This document shows positions 29,142-38,719 of a stretch of 64,000 nt of DNA, piece after piece; within the stretch, counting starts at the first letter, position 1, and each line of letters opens with the position of its first letter. A program made the translations under genes and the position numbers. The notes beneath the pieces are model-generated. The model was not told the DNA's origin. It saw only the letters and a program-made list of their open reading frames with translations, and made no database searches. Source of the DNA: Falsihalocynthiibacter halioticoli (GTDB lineage Bacteria > Pseudomonadota > Alphaproteobacteria > Rhodobacterales > Rhodobacteraceae); NCBI RefSeq assembly GCF_025802015.1, contig NZ_JAOYFC010000002.1, positions 310,001-374,000 of the forward strand, given 5' to 3'.

Positions 29142-29402
29142 CTACGATTTTGGCCGCATAATTTTAAGCCAACGCAGCAGGTAATACACCGGCCAGCGCA
29201 AAACAGATGCCCCCGCAACGGTGATAATAGCGCCGATCAACAGGCCGTTTTCAATGTAAACCCATACCAACAGTGGCAGCCCAACCGCCAACAGGGCATA
29301 GGCAGCGGGCCAGTGATGGTGCTTACTTGGAAACATCGCGATGACATTGGCAAGCACGAGCCATAGAAAGGCAAATACAAGGGATAAAGGCATTTCCGTC
29401 AT
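29142..29402 (-). CDS. DUF2484 family small membrane protein
   Basis: The 86-residue protein has three hydrophobic segments and ends in a basic tail (LRWLKIMRPKS). It matches the DUF2484 family, found between murC and murB in Rhodobacterales. The function is unknown; the position suggests a link to wall synthesis or division. It starts 22 bp after the murC stop, in the same direction. Confidence 0.75.
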   Translation of the reverse strand: MTEMPLSLVFAFLWLVLANVIAMFPSKHHHWPAAYALLAVGLPLLVWVYIENGLLIGAIITVAGASVLRWPVYYLLRWLKIMRPKS

Positions 29403-29424
29403 TGCAAGCGCGCCTCGCTCGTCG

Positions 29425-30837
29425 TTATTCAGTTAGCAGTTCCGGCAGGTTGTTGGCCCATGCCGAGATCGTCCCTGCGCCGAGACACACAACGATATCG
29501 CCCGAACGCGCCTGTTCCCGAACCAAACGCACAAGATCGTCTTCGCTGGTTACGGCGCGCGCATGACGGTGGCCATGGCGAATGAGGCCAGCAACGAGAT
29601 CGTCCCGCGTTGCGCCCTCGATGACATCCTCACCTGCGGAAAAGACTTCGGAAATCCCGACAACATCCGCATCGTTGAAACAGGCACAGAAATCGTCAAA
29701 GAGTGAGTGCAGGCGGCTGTAACGGTGCGGCTGGTGAACAGCAATCACGCGCGCGCCCTCGGTGTGGCTCGTGGCTTGGCGCGCTGCCTTTAGAACAGCG
29801 GCTATTTCAACTGGGTGGTGGCCGTAGTCATCGATGATCGTGACGCCGTCGACTTCACCAACCTTGGTGAAACGACGGTTCACGCCACCGAAATTCCGCA
29901 GCGCATCGCGGATCTCTTCGGTTTTCATACCAAGGTGCCGCGCTACAGCAACCGCAGAGAGCGCATTGCTCACGTTATGATCGCCGGGCATCGGCAACGA
30001 ACAATCTTCGATCACAATCCCTTCGGCCTGCAGGGCAATATCAAAATGGGCAACGCCCGCCTTATACGTCAGGTTCACCGCCCGTACGTCGGCTTGGGCG
30101 TTAAACCCAAAGGTCACAACGCGCCGATCCGAGATCTTACCCACAAGCGACTGAACTTCATGGTGATCCGTGCAGCACACCGCAAGGCCATAAAATGGTA
30201 TGTTACTTACGAATTCGAGGAACCCTTGGCGCAGAGTGTCGAAATCGCCCCAATGCTCCATATGTTCCGGGTCAATGTTGGTCACAATCGCGATCGTCGC
30301 TGGAAGGCGGTTAAAGGTGCCGTCGCTCTCGTCAGCTTCAACAACCATCCACTCGCCCTGCCCCATGCGGGCATTCGAACCATAGGCGTGGATGATCCCC
30401 CCGTTAATAACCGTTGGGTCAATCCCACCCGCATCCAGAAGCGTGGCCACCATGGTTGTTGTCGTCGTTTTGCCGTGGGTACCTGCGACAGCGATGTTAC
30501 TCTTCAGGCGCATCAACTCGGCCAACATCTCCGCACGGCGCACCACGGGAAGGCCACGAAGCCGCGCAGAGTCGAGTTCTGGGTTCCCCGGTTTGATCGC
30601 GCTTGAAATCACCACAACTTCGGCATTCTCAAGGTTCTCGGGCTTTTGCCCGATAAAGATTGTCGCGCCCAGTTCTGCAAGACGGTCGGTGATTTTGCTT
30701 GTCTTCAGGTCACTACCCTGAACGGTATAACCGTGATTCAGAAGCACTTCTGCAATGCCAGACATCCCGATGCCGCCAATGCCGACAAAGTGGATTGGCC
30801 CCATTTCATTGGGAAGTTTCGTGGCTTTTGCGTTCAT
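29425..30837 (-). CDS. murC: UDP-N-acetylmuramate--L-alanine ligase
   Basis: The 470-residue Mur ligase adds L-Ala to UDP-MurNAc. GIGGIGMSGIA binds the UDP substrate, AGTHGKTTTTTM is the ATP loop, and the middle and C-terminal Mur ligase domains are complete. The start overlaps the murG stop by 4 nt, so translation is probably coupled. Confidence 0.97.
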   Translation of the reverse strand: MNAKATKLPNEMGPIHFVGIGGIGMSGIAEVLLNHGYTVQGSDLKTSKITDRLAELGATIFIGQKPENLENAEVVVISSAIKPGNPELDSARLRGLPVVRRAEMLAELMRLKSNIAVAGTHGKTTTTTMVATLLDAGGIDPTVINGGIIHAYGSNARMGQGEWMVVEADESDGTFNRLPATIAIVTNIDPEHMEHWGDFDTLRQGFLEFVSNIPFYGLAVCCTDHHEVQSLVGKISDRRVVTFGFNAQADVRAVNLTYKAGVAHFDIALQAEGIVIEDCSLPMPGDHNVSNALSAVAVARHLGMKTEEIRDALRNFGGVNRRFTKVGEVDGVTIIDDYGHHPVEIAAVLKAARQATSHTEGARVIAVHQPHRYSRLHSLFDDFCACFNDADVVGISEVFSAGEDVIEGATRDDLVAGLIRHGHRHARAVTSEDDLVRLVREQARSGDIVVCLGAGTISAWANNLPELLTE

Positions 30838-31955
30838 GTAAGGGCCTCTGTCTGGCGGTGGTTTTGGGTCGGTGTCTGGCTTAGTGTTTCAACGAGATCG
30901 ACGAGCCGCTCTGTTGCATCCGGCTTGCTACAAGATAGCGCAGCACTTGCCATTTTGTTCGCGCGATCAGGGTCTGTCAGAATCTCTGTGATTTTCGCGC
31001 AAAGGCTCTCTGGTGTGAATTCGGATTCCTGCATGATCTCGGCGGCTCCGGCTTCGGCCAAAGAGCGGGCGTTGGCAGTTTGCTCGTCGCGGATCGCAGC
31101 GGCGAGCGGTACAAAAATCGCTGGTCGCCCAATCACGCTGATGTCGGCAACCGTGCTTGCACCACTGCGGGCGATTACAAGCTGGCATTCGCTCATACGG
31201 CGGGGAACATCTTTGAAAAAAGGCTTGATGTCAGCTTTGATCGCTTCGGATTCATAGTATTCAGTTACGCGTTCGATATCTTCTTCGCGTGCTTGCTGGT
31301 CAACGCGGATATTGCGGCGCAATTCCATCGGCAAGGCTGCGATCGCTGGCGGTACGACATCGGACAAAATGCGCGCGCCTTGACTTCCGCCCATGACCAA
31401 AAGCGACATTGGGTAATCCCCTGGCTCGATGTATCCGGCACCGGCTCGATCCAAGACAGCGCTGCGCACGGGGTTCCCGGTATCAATTCCTTCAACTTCT
31501 TTGGGAAGCTCCGTCGGCCAAGTTCCGCAAGCCACCGCGTTTACGCGCTTGGCAAAGACCTGGTTCACGCGCCCCAAGACACCGTTCTGCTCATGAAGCG
31601 CACGCGGGCGGCGCAAAATCCAAGCTGCCGCAACAGCGGGAATTGACGGATAGCCACCGAAACCAACAACCACGCTTGGCTTAGTGCGTTGCATCTTCCA
31701 GACCGCAGAAATGATACCGCCGACTATGCGAAATGGAACTGCAAGCTTTGCCAGCACACCACCGCGCGCAAAGGTGGCGCTTGAAAGCACTTCGATCTCA
31801 ACCTCGGGCGGGAAGCCGCCAGTGTATCGCGCACCGCGCGCATCAGTTGAGAGCTTTACGGCCCATCCTTTGGCCAGCATCGCCTCGGCAAGAGCCTGTG
31901 CGGGGAACATATGCCCGCCGGTTCCACCTGCTGCGATTACGAGTGTCTGCGTCAT
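30834..31955 (-). CDS. murG: Lipid II synthase MurG (GlcNAc transferase)
   Basis: The 373-residue GT28 enzyme transfers GlcNAc to lipid I on the inner face of the membrane. The GGTGGHMFPA loop is at the N-terminus, and the C-domain has VMGGSQGARI and ARSGASTVADI donor-binding motifs. The gene overlaps ftsW and murC by 4 nt each. Confidence 0.97.
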   Translation of the reverse strand: MTQTLVIAAGGTGGHMFPAQALAEAMLAKGWAVKLSTDARGARYTGGFPPEVEIEVLSSATFARGGVLAKLAVPFRIVGGIISAVWKMQRTKPSVVVGFGGYPSIPAVAAAWILRRPRALHEQNGVLGRVNQVFAKRVNAVACGTWPTELPKEVEGIDTGNPVRSAVLDRAGAGYIEPGDYPMSLLVMGGSQGARILSDVVPPAIAALPMELRRNIRVDQQAREEDIERVTEYYESEAIKADIKPFFKDVPRRMSECQLVIARSGASTVADISVIGRPAIFVPLAAAIRDEQTANARSLAEAGAAEIMQESEFTPESLCAKITEILTDPDRANKMASAALSCSKPDATERLVDLVETLSQTPTQNHRQTEALT

Positions 31956-33139
31956 TTATTCTGTCCTAGCGTGCCGCGTCCACGGCCAATAAAGTGATCT
32001 CCGATGACCCCTTGCGGACGTGTTCGTGTCAGCGCGAGCAGCATCCCAACAGCGATACCACCAGCAACCAGCGACGAGCCACCATAGCTTACAAACGGAA
32101 GTGTCATCCCCTTAGCTGGCAGCAAACGCACCGCCACACCCATGTTGATGAAAGCTTGAATGCCAAACATACAAGCCAGCCCCGTTCCGGCTATCCGCGC
32201 AAAAGGATCGCGCTCCCGCATCAAACGATACAGCGAGCGCACCGTGATGACGAGAAACAGGAATATAATGGCGAGCACAAGCACCAAACCGTATTCCTCT
32301 GCGGCAACGGCGATAATAAAATCGGTATGCGCATCAGGAAGCGACCATTTGACCTGTCCCTCACCAACACCAACGCCGAAATAGCCCCCTTCGCGGATGG
32401 CGTTTGTGGCATATCCCATCTGGGTTGTGGGATCGATATCAGGGTTCAGGAAGCCATCAATTCGGCGCGCGAAGTGTTCGGAGTTATTATACGCAAACAT
32501 CCCGCCCAATACGACAAGCACCGCAATGCCGATCAGCAGGAAAATAGGAGCCCCAGCCACGAAATACATCACGCCCCACCCAAAGAGGATCAGCGCGGCC
32601 TGTCCAAAATCGGGCTGCATCGCGAGGAAAAGTACAATCGTCAAAACCAAGCTGAATGACATGATCTTGCCTGGTGGTCCGTTGATCTCCTGACTGGCTG
32701 CCATGAGCCAAGCCGTCACAATCACAAAGCCGGGCTTGAGGAACTCGCTTGGCTGCACCGAGGCAAACCCGAGGGAGTACCACCGTGTAGCGCCCTTGCC
32801 GAAATCGGTTCCCAGAACCGGCAACAATGCCAGCGCAATGAACGCCGCGACAAACCCCAGAACACCTAGCCGCCGCACCATCAGAGGCGACATTACAGAA
32901 ACAGACACCATCACGATTAGGGCAATTGAGCCAAAGAAGCCTTGGCGGAATACGTAGTGAAACGGCTCAAACCCGTTTTTCTCGGCGAGCGGTGGCGACG
33001 CGGCAAAGCCGAGCAGAAGCCCGATCCCGAACAGTACGAGAATAAAAATCAACGTGAGTTTATCAATCGTGCGCCACCAACGTGGGAGCACCGGCTCTCC
33101 GCCCTGTCGGGGGAGTGTGCCATACACCATCTCGGTCAT
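31952..33139 (-). CDS. ftsW: Septal SEDS glycosyltransferase FtsW
   Basis: The 395-residue polytopic protein has about ten membrane segments and the SEDS signature blocks (QPDFGQAALILFGWGVMYF, FVSYGGSSLVAGGIAVGMLL). With FtsI it polymerises septal glycan from lipid II. The 128 bp before it contain no gene. Confidence 0.96.
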   Translation of the reverse strand: MTEMVYGTLPRQGGEPVLPRWWRTIDKLTLIFILVLFGIGLLLGFAASPPLAEKNGFEPFHYVFRQGFFGSIALIVMVSVSVMSPLMVRRLGVLGFVAAFIALALLPVLGTDFGKGATRWYSLGFASVQPSEFLKPGFVIVTAWLMAASQEINGPPGKIMSFSLVLTIVLFLAMQPDFGQAALILFGWGVMYFVAGAPIFLLIGIAVLVVLGGMFAYNNSEHFARRIDGFLNPDIDPTTQMGYATNAIREGGYFGVGVGEGQVKWSLPDAHTDFIIAVAAEEYGLVLVLAIIFLFLVITVRSLYRLMRERDPFARIAGTGLACMFGIQAFINMGVAVRLLPAKGMTLPFVSYGGSSLVAGGIAVGMLLALTRTRPQGVIGDHFIGRGRGTLGQNK

Positions 33140-33267
33140 GGATACCGCCTATTACTGCCTCAAAACGCCCGTTTGCCGGGTCTGTGCGGAATCCTAACGC
33201 GGACAGCGAATTTAATCCAGCTTTAAAACACGAGAGACAGGCCGAAGGTGTGCGGCGCGGCGGCGGT

Positions 33268-34662
33268 CTAAAGCGCGTTTACCTGCGCGATGAAATCCTC
33301 GCCGCGTTTTTCAAAGCTGTCGTATTGATCGAAACTCGCGGCCGCAGGGGCAAGCAAAACGGTATCCCCCTTCTCTGCATCCCGTGCGGCTTGGGAAACG
33401 GCAGCTTCCATGGTTTCGCAAATCTCAAGATCAACGCCCTCTAGGCCAAGCGCGAACTTGCGCGCGTCGCGCCCGATCACATAAGCTTTCTTGACGTTGT
33501 CAAAATGTGGCGCAAGTCCCGCAAGCCCGCCTTCTTTCTCAAGACCGCCACAAATCCAACGGATGTTCTTGAACGCCTCAAGCGCACAGGCTGCGCTCTC
33601 GACATTGGTTGCTTTGCTATCGTTTACAAAGCGCACGCCATTGATATTCGCTATGGTTTGGCTTCGATGTGGAAGGCCTGCAAAGCTTTTGAATGCCTCT
33701 TCGATGACACGCGGCGCCAATCCAAGCGACCGGCACACGGCATAGGCGGCACAGGCATTCTGATGGTTGTGAACGCCGGGGAGCCCTTCGATTTCGCGCA
33801 GGTCAATATAGCCCGCCTGACGCCCTTTTCGGTACTCCGACAAGAAACCTTTGCGGACAAATACGTTCCAGCCTTTCCCCGCCAACTTCTGCTTGGTCGA
33901 AATGCGGATCACGCGGTCATCGGTTGCGGAGGTGGCCAATTGGTTTGCCAGATATGCGCCCTCTGGCTCATCAATGCCGACTATCGCGCGATCGGGTCCG
34001 CCCTCGGCGAACAACCGACGTTTTGCTGCGAAATAACCGCCAAATCCACCGTGGCGATCAAGATGATCGGGCGACATGTTGGTCAGCACCGCGATGTCGG
34101 GCGTAAGGTTTCGCGCAAGGTCTGTCTGATAAGACGACAGTTCAAGAACCACGACCTCGCCGTCAATCGCAGGGTCAATATCAAGCACGCCAACGCCGAT
34201 GTTTCCGGCAAGCTGCGTGGGGCGGTTCACATGTTGCAACACGTGGTGAATAAGCGCGCTGGTGGTGGATTTTCCGTTACTCCCCGTTACAGTGACAACA
34301 CGGGGGATCGTATCAAAATTATCCCAATCCTGTGTGGCAAAGCTTCGGAAAAACAGGCTGATATCGTTATCAACCGGAACACCCGCCTGCCATGCAAGGG
34401 CCACGTATTTGTTCGGCTCAGGATAGAGATGCGGGATACCGGGCGAAAGAATAAGCGCGGCGACATCGTCAAATGCGCCCTGCTTGCCAAGGTCATGAAT
34501 CGTAAAGCCTTCCGCCTCTGCTTTGTCACGAGCCTCTGCGCTGTCGTCCCAAACCAAGGGCTCGGCATCGCCTGCCTTCAGCGCGCGCGCCGTCGCCATG
34601 CCAGACCGCCCAAGCCCAAGAACCGCGACGCGCTGGCCTTCATATCCTTTGACATCAATCAT
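33268..34662 (-). CDS. murD: UDP-N-acetylmuramoylalanine--D-glutamate ligase
   Basis: The 464-residue Mur ligase adds D-Glu. VLGLGRSGMATA is at the N-terminus, VTGSNGKSTTSALI is the ATP loop, and VLSPGIPH and the C-terminal domain motifs are present. It follows mraY by 27 bp. Confidence 0.97.
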   Translation of the reverse strand: MIDVKGYEGQRVAVLGLGRSGMATARALKAGDAEPLVWDDSAEARDKAEAEGFTIHDLGKQGAFDDVAALILSPGIPHLYPEPNKYVALAWQAGVPVDNDISLFFRSFATQDWDNFDTIPRVVTVTGSNGKSTTSALIHHVLQHVNRPTQLAGNIGVGVLDIDPAIDGEVVVLELSSYQTDLARNLTPDIAVLTNMSPDHLDRHGGFGGYFAAKRRLFAEGGPDRAIVGIDEPEGAYLANQLATSATDDRVIRISTKQKLAGKGWNVFVRKGFLSEYRKGRQAGYIDLREIEGLPGVHNHQNACAAYAVCRSLGLAPRVIEEAFKSFAGLPHRSQTIANINGVRFVNDSKATNVESAACALEAFKNIRWICGGLEKEGGLAGLAPHFDNVKKAYVIGRDARKFALGLEGVDLEICETMEAAVSQAARDAEKGDTVLLAPAAASFDQYDSFEKRGEDFIAQVNAL

Positions 34663-34689
34663 TTCTGTCTCCGAAATCTGGACGCAGTC

Positions 34690-35772
34690 TTAGCGAACCT
34701 TCAGCGTCGCCAAACCGATCAGCGCCAACACCAGCGAAATAATCCAGAAGCGGATCACGATCTGAGGTTCCGCCCAGCCCTTCTTTTCATAATGGTGGTG
34801 GATTGGCGCCATCAGGAACACGCGCTTTCCTGTGCGCTTGAAATAAAGCACCTGAATAATCACAGAGAGCGCTTCAACAACGAATAGGCCACCGACGATC
34901 GCAAGAACGATCTCGTGCTTTGTCGCAACCGCAATCGCACCCAAGGCGCCGCCCAGCGCAAGCGAACCCGTATCGCCCATGAAAACCGCCGCAGGCGGTG
35001 CGTTGTACCAGAGGAACCCAAGCCCCCCACCGATGAGCGCCGAGGTAAACACGAATATTTCACCCGTGCCCGGCACGTAATGCACATCGAGGTACTCAGT
35101 AAAGTCGACGCGACCAACGGCATAAGCGATCACACCAAGTGCGCCAGCGGCAATCATCACCGGCATAATCGCCAGACCATCAAGACCATCTGTCAAGTTT
35201 ACCGCATTGGCCGACCCGACGATCACAATCATAGTGAAGGGGACAAAGAAAATACTAAGGTTCAGCAACGTATTCTTGAAGAACGGCATCGCGAGTTGGT
35301 TGCTTAGGGCATCTGGATGATACCACGCGGCCCAAACGCCAGCGATCGCAGCAATGATAAGCCCAAGCCCGAACCGGATTTTGCCCGATACGCCGTCTGT
35401 ATTGTGTTTGCTAACCTTTGCATAATCGTCCGCAAAACCAATCGCGCCGAAACCGAGCGTCACAAACAACACCATAATCACATAGGGATTATCCAGCCGC
35501 GCCCAAAGCAGCGTCGCAACCACCAGCGCTGACAGGATCAAAAGCCCGCCCATTGTTGGCGTGCCGGCCTTGGCGAGGTGGCCTTCGGGGCCGTCGTGGC
35601 GGATTGGCTGGCCACGCCCTTGCTTTATGCGCAGCAGGTTTATGAGCGGTCGTCCAAATATAAACCCAAAGATCAGCGCTGTGAAAAACGCACCGCCTGC
35701 ACGGAAGGTGATATAGCGAAAGAGGTTGAACACATCCCCGCCGTCAGAGAGTTCGGTTAGCCAGAATAGCAT
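34690..35772 (-). CDS. mraY: Phospho-N-acetylmuramoyl-pentapeptide transferase
   Basis: The 360-residue membrane enzyme makes lipid I by moving phospho-MurNAc-pentapeptide to undecaprenyl phosphate. About ten membrane segments, GFADDYAKV, NLTDGLDGLA and the HHHYEKKGW loop are diagnostic. It lies 12 bp after murF. Confidence 0.97.
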   Translation of the reverse strand: MLFWLTELSDGGDVFNLFRYITFRAGGAFFTALIFGFIFGRPLINLLRIKQGRGQPIRHDGPEGHLAKAGTPTMGGLLILSALVVATLLWARLDNPYVIMVLFVTLGFGAIGFADDYAKVSKHNTDGVSGKIRFGLGLIIAAIAGVWAAWYHPDALSNQLAMPFFKNTLLNLSIFFVPFTMIVIVGSANAVNLTDGLDGLAIMPVMIAAGALGVIAYAVGRVDFTEYLDVHYVPGTGEIFVFTSALIGGGLGFLWYNAPPAAVFMGDTGSLALGGALGAIAVATKHEIVLAIVGGLFVVEALSVIIQVLYFKRTGKRVFLMAPIHHHYEKKGWAEPQIVIRFWIISLVLALIGLATLKVR

Positions 35773-35784
35773 CGGGTGTGTCCC

Positions 35785-37212
35785 TTATTCTTGTGTTGGA
35801 GCCGTTTGGCCCAGTTTTCTGATGGCATCCACGATAAGCGCGGTTTTGCTGCCTTTTGATCCCTTTACCAGCACTACATCCCCCGCGTCGATCAATTCGT
35901 GAGCTTCAGCCGCGATTTCCGCTGCGGTTTCTGCCCATTTCCCACGAATTTCCAACGGGAGCGCATCATAAAGCCCACGCATAAGCGGCCCAATGCAGTG
36001 GACGGTTGTGATCTCTGTGATCATCGGAAAATTTGCCAATTCGGCGTGTTGCTCTGCTGCGTTCTCTCCCAGCTCAAGCATGTCACCAAGAAATGCAACG
36101 CGGCGGCCTTTGCGGTTTTGGCCAAGGTTTTCTTGTGGTGTTGACGCGGCGAGCACTTCGAGGGCGGCCTCCATCGAGGTCGGGTTGGCGTTAAAGGCGT
36201 CATCAATCATCTCGAGCGTCATTTGCCGCTCTACCCTGTCTAGAAACACAGTCTCTCGGGTTCCACGGCCCGACGGAGGCACCCAATGGGCAAGATCAGC
36301 AGACGCAAGCGCCAAATCTCCGCCAGCCGCGGCGACACAGGCCAGCACACCGATGGCATTTGTTGCAAAATGCCGCCCCGCTGTGGAGAGCTTGAACAAG
36401 CATGGTTGTCCCTCAAGCTCAGCAGAAACGATTGTCGTGTCATTGGCGAGCTGTACGTCCAAAAGACGATAACTGGCCTTTTCGGAGGCACCGAAAAGTA
36501 CAATCTCGCCGCGTGCGGCCTCAAGCAGGATATCCGTAGTTTCAAGATCGGCGTTCACGACGGAGGTCCCGTCATCTACAAGCCCGTCAAATATCGCTGC
36601 TTTTTCTCGCGCGATGCCTTGAATATTCTCGAAGGCTTCAAGATGAGCAGCAGCAACTGTTGTGACCATTGCCACATGCGGGCGTGCCATGTCGGTTAGT
36701 GGTGCGATTTCGCCGGGGTGGTTCATGCCGATCTCGATTACAGCGAAATCTGTGTCCGCAGGCATTCGCGCCAGTGTCAGCGGCACACCCCAATGGTTGT
36801 TATAGCTGGCTTCGGCAGCGTGGGTCTTGCCTTGCCTCGCCAGAACCGTGCGCAGCATTTCCTTGGTCGAAGTCTTACCAACAGAACCAGTTACCGCGAT
36901 GACTTTGCCCTTCGTTCGTGCTCGAGCCGCACGCCCCAAATCTTCAAGCGCAGTCAGAACATCAGGCACGATCAATAAGGGCGCATCAGCCGAAACGCCA
37001 TCTGGAACACGCGAAACAAGTGCCGCACTGGCGCCAGCCGCTAGCGCCTGCGCTACGAAATCATGGCCGTCGCGCGCTGCTTTAAGCGCTACAAACAAAT
37101 CACCTTCTGCGATGGTGCGCGTATCAATAGAAACGCCGGTAACAGCCCAATCGCCACGCGCTTCACCGCCTGTCGCGGCCACGGCTTCCTCTTGTGTCCA
37201 AAGCGTGGTCAT
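35785..37212 (-). CDS. murF: UDP-MurNAc-tripeptide--D-Ala-D-Ala ligase
   Basis: The 475-residue Mur ligase completes the pentapeptide with the dipeptide made by Ddl. GSVGKTSTKEML is the ATP loop; the NHWGVPLTLARM and DAFNANPTSM blocks are conserved in MurF. Its start overlaps the murE stop by 4 nt. Confidence 0.96.
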   Translation of the reverse strand: MTTLWTQEEAVAATGGEARGDWAVTGVSIDTRTIAEGDLFVALKAARDGHDFVAQALAAGASAALVSRVPDGVSADAPLLIVPDVLTALEDLGRAARARTKGKVIAVTGSVGKTSTKEMLRTVLARQGKTHAAEASYNNHWGVPLTLARMPADTDFAVIEIGMNHPGEIAPLTDMARPHVAMVTTVAAAHLEAFENIQGIAREKAAIFDGLVDDGTSVVNADLETTDILLEAARGEIVLFGASEKASYRLLDVQLANDTTIVSAELEGQPCLFKLSTAGRHFATNAIGVLACVAAAGGDLALASADLAHWVPPSGRGTRETVFLDRVERQMTLEMIDDAFNANPTSMEAALEVLAASTPQENLGQNRKGRRVAFLGDMLELGENAAEQHAELANFPMITEITTVHCIGPLMRGLYDALPLEIRGKWAETAAEIAAEAHELIDAGDVVLVKGSKGSKTALIVDAIRKLGQTAPTQE

Positions 37213-38699
37213 GCCAGCCGTCCCTCAAGTGCGGCCACTGCAACGCTGGCCTGTTCAACATCATCAAAGGGCAGAACCACGTCTCCGATTGTCTGGCCCT
37301 TTTCGTGACCTTTCCCCGCTATCAAAAGAGCATCTCCTGGCCCGAGCGCATCAACGCCACGCAATATCGCTTCGGCGCGATCACCGATATTATGGGCCTC
37401 GGGGCATCCCTCCATAACCATACTGCGGATCACAGCGGGCTCTTCGTTGCGGGGATTATCATCGGTAACAAACACAACGTCTGCATAACGCGCAGCGGCT
37501 TCGCCCATGAGTTTGCGCTTACCAGTATCGCGATCTCCACCCGCGCCAAGCACGATAACAATGCGCCCCAAAACATGCGGGCGCAGCGCCTTGAGTGCGG
37601 TGGCGACGGCATCTGGCGTGTGGGCATAATCAACGAACACAGTCGCGCCATTCTCACGCGTGGCGGCAAGCTGCATCCGGCCCGGAACGGTTTGCAGCTC
37701 GTGCAGCGTGTCAAACACGGCCTGCGCCTCTGCACCACATGCGATCGCGAGTCCGGAAGCGAGTAGCACATTTTCCGCTTGAAACCCGCCGATGAGCGGC
37801 AGGCTTATGCTACGGCTGGCGCCTTCGTAGGAGAACAGAAGTTCCTGACCCGCGGCCTCATAGCGTTGCGCCATCAAGCGCAAGCTTGCATCTTCTGATC
37901 TTCCAACTGTCAGAAGCTTTTGGCCGCGATCTTCTGCGATCTTCGCCATGTCTTTCCCGCGTGGATCATCGGTGTTGATTACGGCCGTGCCATCGGGTTG
38001 AAGCACGCGGGCAAACAAGCCTGCTTTTGCGTCGAAGTAATCCTCGAAGTCCTTGTGATAATCGAGGTGATCCTGAGTAAAATTGGTAAATCCCGCAGCC
38101 ATAAGATGCACACCATCAAGCCGACATTGTGCCAAACCGTGGCTTGAGGCCTCCATCGCAGCATGTGTGATACCAGCTCGCGCCATATCCGAAAGCAGCT
38201 TGTGAAGCGTGATCGGCTCGGGCGTTGTATGCGACAGCGGCGCCTGATACGCGCCCTCAACACCGGTCGTGCCAAGGTTCGCGGCACTAAAACCAAGTGC
38301 TGCCCAAATCTGGCGCGTAAAGTTCGCAACAGACGTTTTACCGTTGGTACCCGTAATAGCGACCATATGTGCGGGTTGTCCTGCATAGAACAGCGCAGCA
38401 GCATAGGCCAGCGCCATTCGAGCGTCCTCGGCGATCACAACAGCGACATCTGATTCTTTCAGGTACTCGGCCGCAATTTTGGCCCCTTCGGCATCGGTAA
38501 GGATCGCGCTCGCTTCCATGCGCAGCGCGTATTGGATGAACTCCGCGCCATGAACCGTCACACCCGGAAGTGCCGCAAATAGATACCCTTTTTCGACCTC
38601 GCGGCTATCTACTGTGATGCCGGTAATTCGTGCATCTGCACCGCCACGTGCGGTTAATCCCAAATCGGCAAGGCGCCTTGGTTTCTGTGTTTCTGCCAT
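37209..38699 (-). CDS. murE: UDP-MurNAc-dipeptide--meso-diaminopimelate ligase
   Basis: The 496-residue Mur ligase adds the third stem residue. The ATP loop is GTNGKTSVANF. The DDNPRNE motif predicts meso-diaminopimelate rather than lysine as substrate, as expected for a Gram-negative cell. The ATG at 38699 was preferred to an in-frame TTG at 38723 because AGGTGGGG lies between them at ribosome-site spacing. Confidence 0.96.
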   Translation of the reverse strand: MAETQKPRRLADLGLTARGGADARITGITVDSREVEKGYLFAALPGVTVHGAEFIQYALRMEASAILTDAEGAKIAAEYLKESDVAVVIAEDARMALAYAAALFYAGQPAHMVAITGTNGKTSVANFTRQIWAALGFSAANLGTTGVEGAYQAPLSHTTPEPITLHKLLSDMARAGITHAAMEASSHGLAQCRLDGVHLMAAGFTNFTQDHLDYHKDFEDYFDAKAGLFARVLQPDGTAVINTDDPRGKDMAKIAEDRGQKLLTVGRSEDASLRLMAQRYEAAGQELLFSYEGASRSISLPLIGGFQAENVLLASGLAIACGAEAQAVFDTLHELQTVPGRMQLAATRENGATVFVDYAHTPDAVATALKALRPHVLGRIVIVLGAGGDRDTGKRKLMGEAAARYADVVFVTDDNPRNEEPAVIRSMVMEGCPEAHNIGDRAEAILRGVDALGPGDALLIAGKGHEKGQTIGDVVLPFDDVEQASVAVAALEGRLA

Positions 38700-38719
38700 T
38701 TGCCCCACCTGCTCACGGA

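Noticed and set aside
33505..34887. Plus-strand open frame of 460 codons opposite murD and the end of mraY
   Set aside because: It is antisense to murD and mraY; the composition is that of a reverse-strand shadow.
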